Position numbers and translations under genes: made by a program. Of a DNA stretch of 33,703 nt, positions 7,353-18,289 are shown piece after piece (the stretch's first letter is position 1; every line of letters starts with the position of its first letter). Under the pieces are notes generated by a model that did not search any database, was not told where the DNA came from, and saw nothing but the letters and a program-made list of their open reading frames with translations. Source of the stretch: Gracilariopsis chorda (lineage: Eukaryota; Rhodophyta; Florideophyceae; Gracilariales; Gracilariaceae); the NCBI GenBank assembly GCA_003194525.1, contig NBIV01000586.1, forward strand, positions 1 to 33,703, in the 5' to 3' direction.

Positions 7353-10300
7353 ATGTCCGACTCCGAAGTTGAAATGGAATCCACATCTGGAATGAAAATT
7401 CCTCGTTTCCATGGTAAGCGTGGTGATGATTATATGCTGTGGCGTCACCGTCTTCGTGCTGCATGCCGTATTAATGGTGTCTGGAATGTCGCGAATCCCC
7501 CTGGGGTTCAATCTACCACAGATATTTCAACTCAAGACACAACTACCGCAGGTAGTGGCACTGAAATAGCAACTCCCCGTATCATTGCGAAACGAGAAAA
7601 GGCTTGTGGTATCATCATCTGTGCTCTTGGTGATGCTCCATTACGCGTAGTCATGGACGTGGATGATGATCCTGCACGTATGTTGCAACTCTTCGATGGA
7701 CGTTATGCCTCCAATAGGACTGTATCTAGAATTGCAGTGCAGACACGATTGTTCCGAATGTCGTACAGCGGTGAGAACATGTCCAGCTATGTGGATCAAT
7801 ACACGGCATTGTTCGCTCAGTTAGACCGTATGGGCAAGGATGCTGCTATACCGGAGTCTCACAAGGCACCTATGCTACTTGCTTCCATTGATCCGAACAG
7901 TTCGTTGGAGTCCACGGCTGCTGCACTCCGTACCAAGGACATATCGGAACTGACTTGGGACTATGTGGCAACCACTTTGATCGATGAGTACAATGCTCGT
8001 CTGGTCAGTTCTTCTAGTTCAGGACGTACGCGAAGTCGAAAGAAGAACAGAAGCAAAGGTTCTAGTGGTTCACGTGTGTCCCAAAACTCCAGTCACACTC
8101 ACGTCAGGGATGGAAGTGACTCTGATGATCGGCCAAGTACAACTGGTAGAGCATACGTGGTGTCCAGTAACCGGACTTATCACTGTGAATTCTGTGATCG
8201 TGATGGTCACGCAAAGGACAGATGCCATGTGAATCCCGATAACCCAGATAATCACTTACCCAAAAGCATCCTGGACAAGCTTAACATCAAATCGAAGAGC
8301 AAATCTGGGGCGTCCAAGTCTTGCAATAAACCGGCTGGTAGTTCATCAAAGATTGAGGTATGTGGTATGGCACTGGAAAAGTCTTCCATCGTACCTCCCG
8401 ACAGTTGTGATATGGACACCTATGCCGATAGTGGTGCTACATCACACTTTTTCCATTCGGTGTCTGCGTTTATTCCCGAGTCTTTGCACAATGTAGAAAC
8501 TCGAACCATCATGCTTGCCGACAATAATGAAGTATGTGCAACGCAGCGGGGTGACATAGTATTGCCATTTGAGTACGCAAACCTACGATTGACTGATGTC
8601 CTGTTCGTTCCAGAACTGGAATACAATTTGGTGTCCATAGGATGCTTGGCGGACAAGGGCATTGAATCTTTCTTTCGCTCAAGTGAAGTTCGTCTCACCT
8701 TGGACAATGGGTTTGTAGTCGGCAGTGGCCATCGCGATCGACGCTCGGGGTTTTACACCTTACCCGATCCGATATTGCAAGGTACCAACCCAACCCCATC
8801 CTCGTCACCAACTAGTGGAGATCATTGCATGAAGACATCGGAGTCCAGTATTGCTAATCTATGGCATCGGCGACTTGCCCACATCAATGCGCGCGACCTC
8901 CAGTCAGTTTACAAACATGCTGAAGGGGTGCTGAAGATGTAGGGAATGGAGGAGATATGCCGCCCGTGTATGCTTGGTAAGGCACATAAACTTCCGTTCC
9001 CTGGCAAATACGACCGAGCATCAGCCGTAGGTGAGGTGGTACACTCCGATATACTAGGACCCCTTGTACCTTCATTCCCACAAAGGTTTCAATATGCCAC
9101 TACCTTCCTTGACGAGCATTCCAGGTATGCACTCTTAGGCTTCATGACCCATAAAAGTGAAATTGCTGTTGTATTCGATGCAGTTGAGCACAAGTTCCAG
9201 CAGCTTGGAGGAGTGGCCATTGCGAAAATGCACTCGGATAATGCCCAGGAGTATATTGCGTTGCAGCTGAACCCTGCCAACAATCTTCAAGACACTTCTT
9301 TCTCTCCTCCGTATACTCCGGAACACAATGCAATAGCCGAGCGCATCAATCGCACTATGGAGGAAGCTGCTCGAGCTTTGCTCATACAGGCAAGTCTCCC
9401 AGAGTGCTTGTGGCCATACGCATTAAAGCACGTCATACATGTTCGCAATAGGGTTTATCACTCAGCAACTGGAAGCAGCCCTTACCTTTTGATGACTGGT
9501 TCAAAACCATCCCTGAAGCATGTCAAAGTGTTTGGGTGTGCTGCGTTCGTGCTTAAGATGAAACCGGATACCAAGTTCGAGTCTCGTGCACTTGAGGGAG
9601 TGTACTTGCAGACTCCTGAGCATGGTGTGTATGATGTTTTAGTCAATGATAGTGATGAGATTCCACGCATTGTATAGTCTCGGCATGTGACATTTGACGA
9701 GTCCAAGTTCCCTGGGGTACCATTTCTGGAACATGTTATGAGTGATGAAGGTGCATCAGATGATACTTATGAATGCACAGATCACTCTGAAATCGATACT
9801 GAGAGTGGTAGTATGGTTTCTGTGGACACCCCATTCGACATTGAGAGTGATACGGAACATATTGAATCCACTCCTATACCAACGGCACAGAGCATTGAAA
9901 GCGGTACCGATCATCCAGATGATAGCGAGCATACTTCTGGTGACGATTTGGACACAGACAATTGTGGTGAGCATGCCCCAAGTGCTAGTCAACATACTTC
10001 GGACACTGATGTCCTACCGGAATCTGAACCAGAACCACGCTATCCTCGCCGTACACGACGTGCACCAGCTAAGTGGTGGTACATGGCCGGTAGTGCAACG
10101 TCACAAATGAATATTACTACCAGTGATGAACCTACTCTCGGCGAAGCACTGTCTGCCACACCACCTGAGCAGAGCCTTTGGAAGAGTGCCATTGATGAAG
10201 AACTGACATCTCTGGAGGAGAAGAACACTTGGGAGGAGGATGAATCACCTGCCTCTCAGCCTCTTCCTACTCATGTCATTCTGAACGTAAAGCGCGATGC

Positions 10301-11702
10301 CAAAGGATCAGTTGAGAGATTCAAGGCTAGGGTTGTGGCTGGTGGCAATCACCAGACATACGGGCAGAACTACATGGAGACATATGCGCCAGTAGTGCCA
10401 TTTAGCCTGGTCCGCATGTTCCTGTACGTCGCACTTTGTCTTCAGATGTATGTGGCTCAAGTAGATGTTAAGACTGCATTTCTCAACGGTGAGCTTAAAG
10501 AAGACGTGTTGTTGATGTCGCCGCGTGGTGTTCCTGGTCTGATCACAAAGTGCTATAAGTTACTCAAGGCTATGTACGGTTTGAAACAGGCTCATCTAGC
10601 ATGGCACACCAAGTTCAAAGCAGACATGAAGAGGTTGGGTTTTGAGGAACTACCCAGCGCACCGTGCGTATTCAAGCAAAAGGTTGGAGATGGCATGTAT
10701 GCCTACATACTCGTATATGTGGACGACATTCTGGTGTTCACGCCAACGCTGGAGCAACGGACTACGGTGTTGGAGGAGCTCAAAACACTCTATGACCTCC
10801 GCATTGAGAACCGAATCACTCTGTACCTTGGCGTGGAGCTGTCATGGAAGATAGGTACAGCCGGACAACTCCTTGGTGTCAAGCTGGGACAGTCGCTGTA
10901 TATTGAAAGTATACTTCGACGATTTGGTCTCCAGAACGCTAAGCCAGTACCTAGCCCTATGGTGGAGTGCTTCTTCACATCTCTACCAATGGAGGAGGAC
11001 AAATCACCAATGGATGTGCAGTTGTACCAGCAGATGATCGGGTTTCTGCTGTACTTGGCACTACGTACTAGGTTGGATATACTTGCACCAGTTCTCATCC
11101 TGGCTCGTTTTCAGAGTGCTCCTATCGCTTGGTGTCACAAAGCAGTGAAGCGTGTGCTCAGGTACCTGTGTGGAACGCGACAGCATGGGCTATGCTACAG
11201 GCCTGGATCGCAAGATCTGCATGGTTTTGTGGACTCTGACTACGCTGGAGATACTACGAGTCGGAAGTCGATGTCCGGGTATATCGTTAAACTTGGGTCA
11301 GCAACCTGCTGGTATGGTGGTAGAAAACAAGCGTCAGTTGCGCTATCCACTGGCGAGGCGGAGTACTATGCTCTGACTTTGGCTGCACAGGAAGTGGTAT
11401 GGGTTGCTCGTGTGCTACGGGAATGCGGCTTCGACATGAAACCTTTGGTTCCTCTACACTCTGACAACCAGTGCGCATTGGAGTGGGCTGGTGGTGAAAG
11501 GTGTCCTTCTAGTCGTGCTAAGCACATTGATGTAAAGGTTCACTTTATCCGAGATCTCATAAGAGACAATGTGATTAGTGTTCAATACGTCCCAAGTGAG
11601 CTGAATGATGCCGATTTACTCACCAAGCCATTGGGACGTATGAAGGTTAATGCAATTCTCAAACTGCTTGGTCTTGGACAGAAACTCGAGGAGGAGTGTT
11701 GA
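7353..11702 (+). pseudogene. Family A gag-pol polyprotein, A2 copy, two nonsense codons
   Basis: Translation from the ATG at 7353 is open for 529 codons through gag, the zinc knuckle (C278, C281, H286, C291), the protease (D359-S-G) and the first half of the integrase zinc-binding domain (H505, H510). It stops at TAG 8940-8942; A3 has TCG there. A second TAG at 9675-9677 (AAG in A1 and A3) cuts the frame after the integrase core. The third segment is open to TGA 11700-11702 and holds the acidic linker, RT YVDD (10716-10727) and RNase H. There are no frameshifts. Without the stops it would encode about 1449 residues of an enzyme set that copies and integrates element RNA in a particle. Readthrough is unlikely because neither stop lies at a gag/pol boundary. 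Confidence 0.93.
11688..11696 (+). promoter_or_regulatory. Polypurine tract (A2)
   Basis: GAGGAGGAG immediately upstream of LTR3, identical to the tract of unit 1. Confidence 0.85.
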
Positions 11703-12429
11703 AGTGTTGAACTCTACAAGTGGACGAGTGGCTGGCCAACCCCCACAGAAGGTCTCAGCTTGGTCCAAAACCAAACCTTCAGGGGACGATGGGCACTTTT
11801 GGAGCCCCTCGCTCCAAAAGCGCATATGTGCCTCTGCTCAAACCCAACGTGAAACGGCAATGTGATTGGCTACTGCAAAATGCTATATGCATTGTATACC
11901 GTACAAGTGTTATGGAGTGTATGGTACTGGATTGCGGATATGCACAAGTGGAGCAATGTTGTTGGTCCAAGTGTGCGCGCAGTAGACGGTTGTGCTGCAA
12001 TGCCGAAGATGCGAATGGGAGCTGTATTGGGTGATTTGGGACAATGTGCGTTTGCGGGCTGCGCGGAGGGGTTGGAGTGCCAGGATGGTAATTGTTGATT
12101 TTTTAGAGCTGGTTCCAGATCAAGGGACTGGCAATGGATTTGCCGCATTGATTGATTTAGTTATTTGAAATTGTGACCCTCTAGATTGTGTGTGCTTTTC
12201 GTGTACACCTGCACACACGAATAACGTGTAGTGTAATGATGCGACCACCGCCGTCGCTTGCCACGACGACGGTGAAGTGTGTGCGGTAGGGTATATGTAG
12301 ATTGGCTTTGCCTGCTGTCGAGTAAACTGGTCGACTAAGGCTGACAACCTTCCTTGTTTTATTTTCTTGTTCCTTCTTCCTCCCGTTGTTTCTTCCCTTT
12401 TGTTTTCATAACCCGCGTGCGTTGCAACA
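11697..12429 (+). repeat. Family A LTR3, shared by units 2 and 3
   Basis: This 733-bp LTR begins TGTTG and ends CAACA. It has LTR2-type bases near 12193 and 12239-12244, but the 5-bp insertion near 12286 that LTR4 has, which suggests a recombinant. One base change breaks the GCGCATATGCGC palindrome and another (G to A near 12263) weakens the inverted repeat upstream of the TATA-like box at 12292-12299. Confidence 0.95.
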
Positions 12430-12443
12430 GGTTATGGGCCCAG
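12430..12443 (+). promoter_or_regulatory. Primer-binding site, half-tRNA type (A3)
   Basis: Same GGTTATGGGCCCAG directly after CAACA of LTR3, complementary to the initiator tRNA-Met anticodon arm. Confidence 0.85.
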
Positions 12444-13216
12444 AGCGTCGACTTTTTGCAGACGTCGCCCTCTACTAATATCTCTTTGGATTCTACGAAG
12501 ACTGGTTTTTCTTTCGCGCAGGTACGCGTTGCGTTGCGAGCGAGCGAATCTTGTGGAAGTCGAGTGGCAGTGGTGAAAGTAGGCAAAGCGTTCAGAGACA
12601 CCTTCTCTGGGAAGCCGACCTGCGCCTGTTCCGATCCCTGCTTCTTTGCTTCAGCGCACAAGGAAGACCGCGCTATTTTCCGGCAAGCGACTAGAAGGGG
12701 TTAACTGGTGAAAGCTTATCGCGTCCGCTACTAGCCTCCCTTGGACGTCTCGTACGGATTGTAAAGCCCCTCGCTCTGAAGTGCGCAGAGCAGGATTGGT
12801 TGCAGAAACCGCATCTCACCTGGAGAGAGTTACCAGGGACCAGAGGATTCGGACCTCTAGGGTAGCGGGGATAGTATCTCCTGCCAGTGCGCCCGTCTTA
12901 AGAAGTTTTATTTCTGTCCAGGCTCGTATCAGTACGTCCTGTGAGTATACTCCGGGCGTTAAGTACCCGAACTCTGCCTGTGATCGCGTACGAGACGCGT
13001 CTCGACAAGCGTAGTAGACTTGGTTACACGGTCTCCGCTGAAGTTTTCGCTGTTGAGTGTTTGAGATTCTTCTCCGCTCCAGTTTTTCTGGTTCTTTGTG
13101 TAACAGAAGCCTTGAAATCCCTCTTTCGGCTTCAATACATTGCGTCGATATCAATACATTTGGCATCTACATATTTGCTTTTGTTGCTTTTCTTTGGTTC
13201 TAGTCCCGTAGGAACC
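12444..13216 (+). other. Untranslated leader of A3
   Basis: This is 773 bp, nearly identical to the A2 leader, with the hairpin module at 12819-12895 and the 14-bp palindrome at 12991-13004. No gene is seen. Confidence 0.8.
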
Positions 13217-13464
13217 ATGTCCGACTCCGAAGTTGAAACGGAATCCACATCTGGAATGAAAATTCCTCGTTTCCATGGTAAGCGTGGTGATGATTATATG
13301 CTGTGGGGTCACCGTCTTCGTGCTGCATGCCGTATTAATGGTGTCTGGAATGTCGCGAATCCCCCTGGGGTTCACTCTACCACAGATATTTCAACTCAAG
13401 ACACAACTACCGCAGGTAGTGGCACTGAAATAGCAACTCCCCGTATCATTGCAAAACGAGAAAA
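13217..13464 (+). pseudogene. Family A gag N-terminal fragment of A3, cut by B1
   Basis: The gag ATG at 13217 opens 82 codons plus 2 bases of intact sequence before B1. Reading on into the B1 LTR meets a stop at 13475-13477. It shares a Gly at codon 31 with A4 (Arg in A1 and A2), which groups units 3 and 4. The rest of the gene resumes at 20293. Confidence 0.92.
13460..13464 (+). repeat. Target site duplication of B1, left copy
   Basis: GAAAA here and at 20288-20292 flank B1. The empty site in A2 has a single GAAAA at the same place in gag. Five bases is the usual duplication for copia-type integrases. Confidence 0.93.
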
Positions 13465-14243
13465 TGTTGAAAGTTGAAAGGAAGTTGAGGGGATGGAAGG
13501 GAAGTTCGCCAGCTCTGGCTTGGATTTACTTGGAGGTCCTTCAGGCACATCTTATATACCACTCTAAACTCGAATTGCGCGGGAACACCAACTACAAGTA
13601 AAACCTAAACCACTAAGCAGGGACACTCAATACTACCAATCATAATCTAACATGACATAGCCAGCTCAGCACAACCTCATTACACCAACGCACACCAACG
13701 CACCAATGTTCTGTAATAGTTACGTGCATAAACATGACCATGACAAGGCACAAATTCACGACTCCAACACACGCCAGCACATGCCAACACATCACGGTAA
13801 GTCAACACGTCACGGTAAGTCGGCACGTAACCTGTGGTGTTAGTGCCATGTCATCATGTGGCAATGTACACAACACCCACGTCATCAATATACCCGTGCA
13901 TGTGTAAACCTGTTGACAGTGCATGCGCACCTTACCAGTGTACCAACCACTGCTGTACCACTTGTACCAGGTGTCAACCACTTCATCAGTATCCCCTGCA
14001 CACAACGTACACTGTGACCACTGTAGTAGCTGGACACGTGGGTGTGTCCAACCGATCCAGTTATGCCATACCACTTGTACGCACCACGTTGCATATGTAC
14101 ATTTGCAGTAGCCAATCAGAAGCCAGTTTCACGTTGGGTTCGCGCACACGCGCATATGCGCTTTTGCAGAGGTACCCTCTAAAACAGCCCATGCTCCCCG
14201 GAACATTTGGTTTTCAGTGACAGCACAGGTACTACTGCCAACA
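13465..14243 (-). repeat. B1 3' LTR
   Basis: 779 bp, on the left because the element is inverted. The TATA box TATATAAG reads on the minus strand at 13551-13558. An 18-bp tandem duplication occupies 13786-13821. The block shared with family A is at 14066-14214. Confidence 0.95.
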
Positions 14244-14253
14244 TCCCCCTTCT
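14244..14253 (-). promoter_or_regulatory. Polypurine tract (B1)
   Basis: Read on the minus strand, AGAAGGGGGA directly precedes the 3' LTR. B2 has AGAGGGGGGG at the same place. Confidence 0.82.
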
Positions 14254-14263
14254 GTCACTGACT

Positions 14264-17200
14264 TCAAAGGTCTAAGGGGAGCAAGCCACAGTCCCCGCGG
14301 AACCTTGCCAGCTTAACTCGACCGAGCGCTTTCGTCAGCATATCGGCAACCATGTCTTCCGTGGAACAGTACTGCAACTGGACGGCTTTGTCGCGTAGAG
14401 CCTCTCTGGTGAAGTGAAAGCGAATATCAATGTGCTTAGTACGCTTGTTCACAACTCCATTTCGAGCAAGGTCGATGCAACCTTGGTTGTCCACGTACGC
14501 AGTTGTGGGCTCAACCATTACCGTCACTGACTCATCCACGTGTAGTCCACTTGCGTTGCCAATGCCACTCCACAGTCGTCTCAGCCAGATCGCTTCCTTC
14601 GTCCCACTGCACAGACTCACATACTCAGCCTCAGCGCTAGACAATGCAACTACTTCCTGTTGGCGCGAGCTCCAAGACACAGGAGCACCGCACATCATGA
14701 ACACATACCCACTGGTGGACTTGCGGTTGGATGTATCACCTGCCCAGTCAGAGTCTACGTATCCATACAGCTGAGTATCTGTCGTGGTGCCATAAGTAAG
14801 TCTGAGGGAGCGAGTGCCATTGAGGTAACGCAGAACACGCTTGACCGCTTTCCAATGAGTCTCTCCAGGTTTCTCGACATACTTGGCTAGCTTGGACACT
14901 GCAAACGAGATGTCCGGTCGAGTGCCAACAGAGAGATACATCAGACAACCGATCACCTGGCGATACGGGATGTTCGTCAGAGGCTCTTCTACCTTAGTGA
15001 GGTCAGCACCGGAGTCCATGGGAGTGTCCATTGGTTTGCACTGCAATATGCCAAAACGTTCTAAGACCTTACGCGTGTATGCAGACTGTGTCAGGTACAG
15101 CTGTCTTTTGGATCGATCACGATGGATCTCGAACCCAAGTACCATGCGCGCTTCACTGAGATCCTTCATCTGAAAACGTTTTGACAGTTCACGCTTTACG
15201 CGATTCATTGTCTCCATACTTGGACTCGCAATGAGCAAGTCGTCCACATAAAGAGCAATGATCACAAGCGCTCCCAGTACCTCTCCGGTGTAGACGCACT
15301 CGTCTGCGACGTTTGGCTTCAGACCCATCCAACCAACGAGGAACAAGTACATCTTTGCAAACCACTGCCTTGATGCCTGTCGTAGCCCATAGATGGCTTT
15401 CTTGAGAAGGCATACCAAGTCCTCGTTCCCAGGTTTGATGAATCCGTCCGGCTGCTCCATGTACACAGTCTCTTCCAGGTCGCCATTCAAGAATGCAGTC
15501 TTCACATCCATCTGGTGCAGATGATAGTCCTGCACTGCTACAATGGACAGAATCATTCTAATGGATGTGAATTTGACCACTGGTGCATACGTCTCGGAGA
15601 AGTGTACACCTTCGATCTGCAGAAACCCTCGAGCCACCACACGGGCCTTGTACCTCACTGTCGGTTCATCGTTGTCGCCAGCCTCATATTTCTGCACAAA
15701 TACCCACTTGGATGATATCACGTTGCTGTCAGCTGGCCTTGGCACTAACTCCCATGTGTCATGCTCCATCAGAGACTCGTACTCACTGTTCATGGCCTTG
15801 GTCCACGCTTTTGAATCAGGACGTGACACCGCATCCGAGTATGAGGACGGGATGTCATCACTGGCAGTGAGTAGGGCAGTGCCGCGCCACCACGAGGTAG
15901 GCGCTCTATGCTCACGAGTGGATCTCCGAAGTGGTGGTGGATCTGGTACATCTGGCTCAACTTCTGTCTCAGCTGTGGGCTCATCGTGGCCACTGCCTGA
16001 AGCTTCTTCTGGTGGATTATCTGGTGCAGCAGGTTCAACTTGGGCAGCATCGGTGGGTTTAGTAGAGGTGGAGGTGATGTTTGATTTCAGCTTGTTCGAG
16101 ATGTCGATCTCAGCATAGTCGTCATCATCAACGTGGTCAGTACCTTGATCTGAACCACTACATTCGTCAAACCTCACATCTCTCGACACAACCACCTTCT
16201 TCTTTTGCGCATCCCACAGTTTATAACCGTTCGATCCAGATGTGTACCCAATAAAGATCGCCTCCACGGCACGTTGCTCCAGCTTCTTCAGCTTGTGTTC
16301 CACCACTTTGTACCAGCACCGGCTACCGAACACACGCAGATTGCTCAAGTCAGGTTCATATCCACTCCACATCTCGAGTGGTGTCACGTCACTCGGAAGG
16401 GCCTTGCAGGTGACTCGATTGCGCACATACACTGCAACGTTCAATGCTTCAGCCCAGAAGCTCTTTGGCAGTTTCTTGTGATGCAGCATCGATCTCACCA
16501 AGTCCATGAGTGTTCGGTTGAACCGTTCGGCCAGACCATTCTGATGTGGATTGTAAGGCACCGTTCGCTGATGTTCAATACCGTGACGTTCAAGCTCTTG
16601 TGAAAACTTCTTTGACACATATTCACCAGCATTGTCTGTGCGTAACGCATGTAGCACAGACTCACGTGCGGTGATGGTTTTCACATGTCGGTCACTCTGA
16701 TTTTGAACCATCTTGAGCCACTTCACGAACACGTGGAACACCTCATCCTTGGTCTTGAGCATGTACAAGAAGCAAAAACGGGAGTGATCATCGATGAATG
16801 TGACGAAGTAGCGTGAACCTCCCAAGGAACCTACTTGGATTGGACCACAAATGTCCGAATGCACTAGGTCCAATGGGTGCAAAGCCCGTTCCCCCCCTTG
16901 CTTGGGAGTTGGAGCACGTGTAGATTTTCCCACTACACAAGAGTCACACACATCCATCGATTGATTCAAGTCCACATTCAGCCCTGACACAACACCGTTA
17001 CGAGCCATATGTTTGATACCATCCACATTCACATGAGCCATTCGAGCATGCCATAGTGACAGGTCAGTCACAAGTGCGTTGTCCATGTCTTCTGGTACTT
17101 CAATCGCGGTACATAGGTAGTACAGTCCTTTGATGCGACGGCCCTGGGCGATCATGGTGTTGCCTTTGTATACACATACTTTGGTTTTGTCAAACACCAC

Positions 17201-18289
17201 TCGCGCACCCAGGTCACACATCGCAGATACTGACAGCAGATGATACCTTAGATTCGGTACGTGCACTACTTCACCCAACCGGCACTTGCTCTTACGCCCT
17301 TCAACAGCGAGATCGAGGTGGACACTGCCATGACCAAGAGACTCCAGCTTCGAGTCATTGCCGATACTCACACCGGCAGACTCTCTTTTGCTATAACTGT
17401 CAAACATGGACTCGTCATACGTCATATGGGCGGTGGCACCAGATTCAATGATCCAGTCACTGATACTTTCTTCCACAGAACCTGTCGCAATGAGACAAAC
17501 AAAGTCAGAGTCACTGTCACATCCTCGTTTCTCGTTGCCGAGATTGGTCTGCACAGCTGGGTTTGCGGCAGCACTCTGCTCTTTGCTAGCTTCGTCACGT
17601 TGTCTCTTGAAACAGTTTCTCTGGATATGCCCCTTCTTACCACAGTAGTAGCACACCATGGACTTCTTTCGTGACTGCGCACCGACCAAAGCCGTGTCAC
17701 TTCCGGACTCCTCCTTGGCACGATCGTTCATTCGCTGTTCCTCTTGCAGCAAACGACTCTTCACAAACTCTAAATCGAGTTTACGATCACCAATCGTGGT
17801 GTCAATAGCGACAATGAGGTGTTCGAAGCGGTCTGGTAGCCCACATAGGATTGCCATAGCGATGTCTTCCTCCTCAACCACTACGTCCATGCTCTTCAGA
17901 TCCGATGCAAGATGACGAACACGATTGATGAAGTGGAACATTTTCTCATCATCTCGCATCTTGGCTGTGTAGAAGGCACGTCTTGCATTGATTCGGTTGA
18001 GCAGCGTTTTACGCTGGAACACATCGCAAATGGCTTTCCACATTTCCGCAGCATTCTCGGTATCCCTCACATGGTCCAAATGCTCATCACTGATGCTGAG
18101 ACCAATAACAGCCCTGGCCTTGGCGTCTTTCTTCTTCCATGCTGACAACTCGTCATCGTCCGTAGGCCTGGTTGATTCAAGATGGTCATCGACGTCCTTG
18201 AGTGCAAGCAGCAACTCAACCTTTTGCTTCCATACATGGAAGTTATCCTCGCCCAACTTTTCAATCTTGATGCCACGGAATGAATCCAT
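14264..18289 (-). CDS. Family B gag-pol polyprotein, full length (protease Asp to Glu)
   Basis: This is a single 1341-residue open frame, a normal length for copia-type gag-pol. Domains seen: gag about 1-195; zinc knuckle C213-X2-C216-X4-H221-X4-C226; protease motif E282-S-G-A, where the family has Asp; integrase zinc-binding H414, H419, C448, C451; integrase core D479, D552, E588 with the usual 35-residue second spacing; an acidic linker ending in an RRSTRE...SWW motif near 788-801; reverse transcriptase with YVDD 1014-1017; RNase H D1179, E1220, D1267, D1315. The ATG context CCAAGCATGG is favourable, and B2 uses the same start. The gene ends 20 bp before the 3' LTR. The product would form particles, reverse-transcribe the RNA and integrate the DNA. 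Asp to Glu at 282 is expected to stop self-processing, so this open frame is probably not autonomous. Confidence 0.95.
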   Translation of the reverse strand: MDSFRGIKIEKLGEDNFHVWKQKVELLLALKDVDDHLESTRPTDDDELSAWKKKDAKARAVIGLSISDEHLDHVRDTENAAEMWKAICDVFQRKTLLNRINARRAFYTAKMRDDEKMFHFINRVRHLASDLKSMDVVVEEEDIAMAILCGLPDRFEHLIVAIDTTIGDRKLDLEFVKSRLLQEEQRMNDRAKEESGSDTALVGAQSRKKSMVCYYCGKKGHIQRNCFKRQRDEASKEQSAAANPAVQTNLGNEKRGCDSDSDFVCLIATGSVEESISDWIIESGATAHMTYDESMFDSYSKRESAGVSIGNDSKLESLGHGSVHLDLAVEGRKSKCRLGEVVHVPNLRYHLLSVSAMCDLGARVVFDKTKVCVYKGNTMIAQGRRIKGLYYLCTAIEVPEDMDNALVTDLSLWHARMAHVNVDGIKHMARNGVVSGLNVDLNQSMDVCDSCVVGKSTRAPTPKQGGERALHPLDLVHSDICGPIQVGSLGGSRYFVTFIDDHSRFCFLYMLKTKDEVFHVFVKWLKMVQNQSDRHVKTITARESVLHALRTDNAGEYVSKKFSQELERHGIEHQRTVPYNPHQNGLAERFNRTLMDLVRSMLHHKKLPKSFWAEALNVAVYVRNRVTCKALPSDVTPLEMWSGYEPDLSNLRVFGSRCWYKVVEHKLKKLEQRAVEAIFIGYTSGSNGYKLWDAQKKKVVVSRDVRFDECSGSDQGTDHVDDDDYAEIDISNKLKSNITSTSTKPTDAAQVEPAAPDNPPEEASGSGHDEPTAETEVEPDVPDPPPLRRSTREHRAPTSWWRGTALLTASDDIPSSYSDAVSRPDSKAWTKAMNSEYESLMEHDTWELVPRPADSNVISSKWVFVQKYEAGDNDEPTVRYKARVVARGFLQIEGVHFSETYAPVVKFTSIRMILSIVAVQDYHLHQMDVKTAFLNGDLEETVYMEQPDGFIKPGNEDLVCLLKKAIYGLRQASRQWFAKMYLFLVGWMGLKPNVADECVYTGEVLGALVIIALYVDDLLIASPSMETMNRVKRELSKRFQMKDLSEARMVLGFEIHRDRSKRQLYLTQSAYTRKVLERFGILQCKPMDTPMDSGADLTKVEEPLTNIPYRQVIGCLMYLSVGTRPDISFAVSKLAKYVEKPGETHWKAVKRVLRYLNGTRSLRLTYGTTTDTQLYGYVDSDWAGDTSNRKSTSGYVFMMCGAPVSWSSRQQEVVALSSAEAEYVSLCSGTKEAIWLRRLWSGIGNASGLHVDESVTVMVEPTTAYVDNQGCIDLARNGVVNKRTKHIDIRFHFTREALRDKAVQLQYCSTEDMVADMLTKALGRVKLARFRGDCGLLPLDL

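Larger units (their letters stand above)
5838..12429 (+). mobile_element. Family A LTR retrotransposon, unit 2 (A2), complete in length
   Basis: LTR2, internal region 6566-11696 (5131 bp) and LTR3 make a full-length unit with no nested insertion. It is the best reference for the family's structure, although its polyprotein has two nonsense codons. No target duplication can be scored because both LTRs are shared with other units. Confidence 0.95.

Noticed and set aside
13786..13821. CRISPR-like repeat
   Set aside because: Only two directly adjacent 18-bp copies without spacers, inside an LTR of a eukaryotic element.
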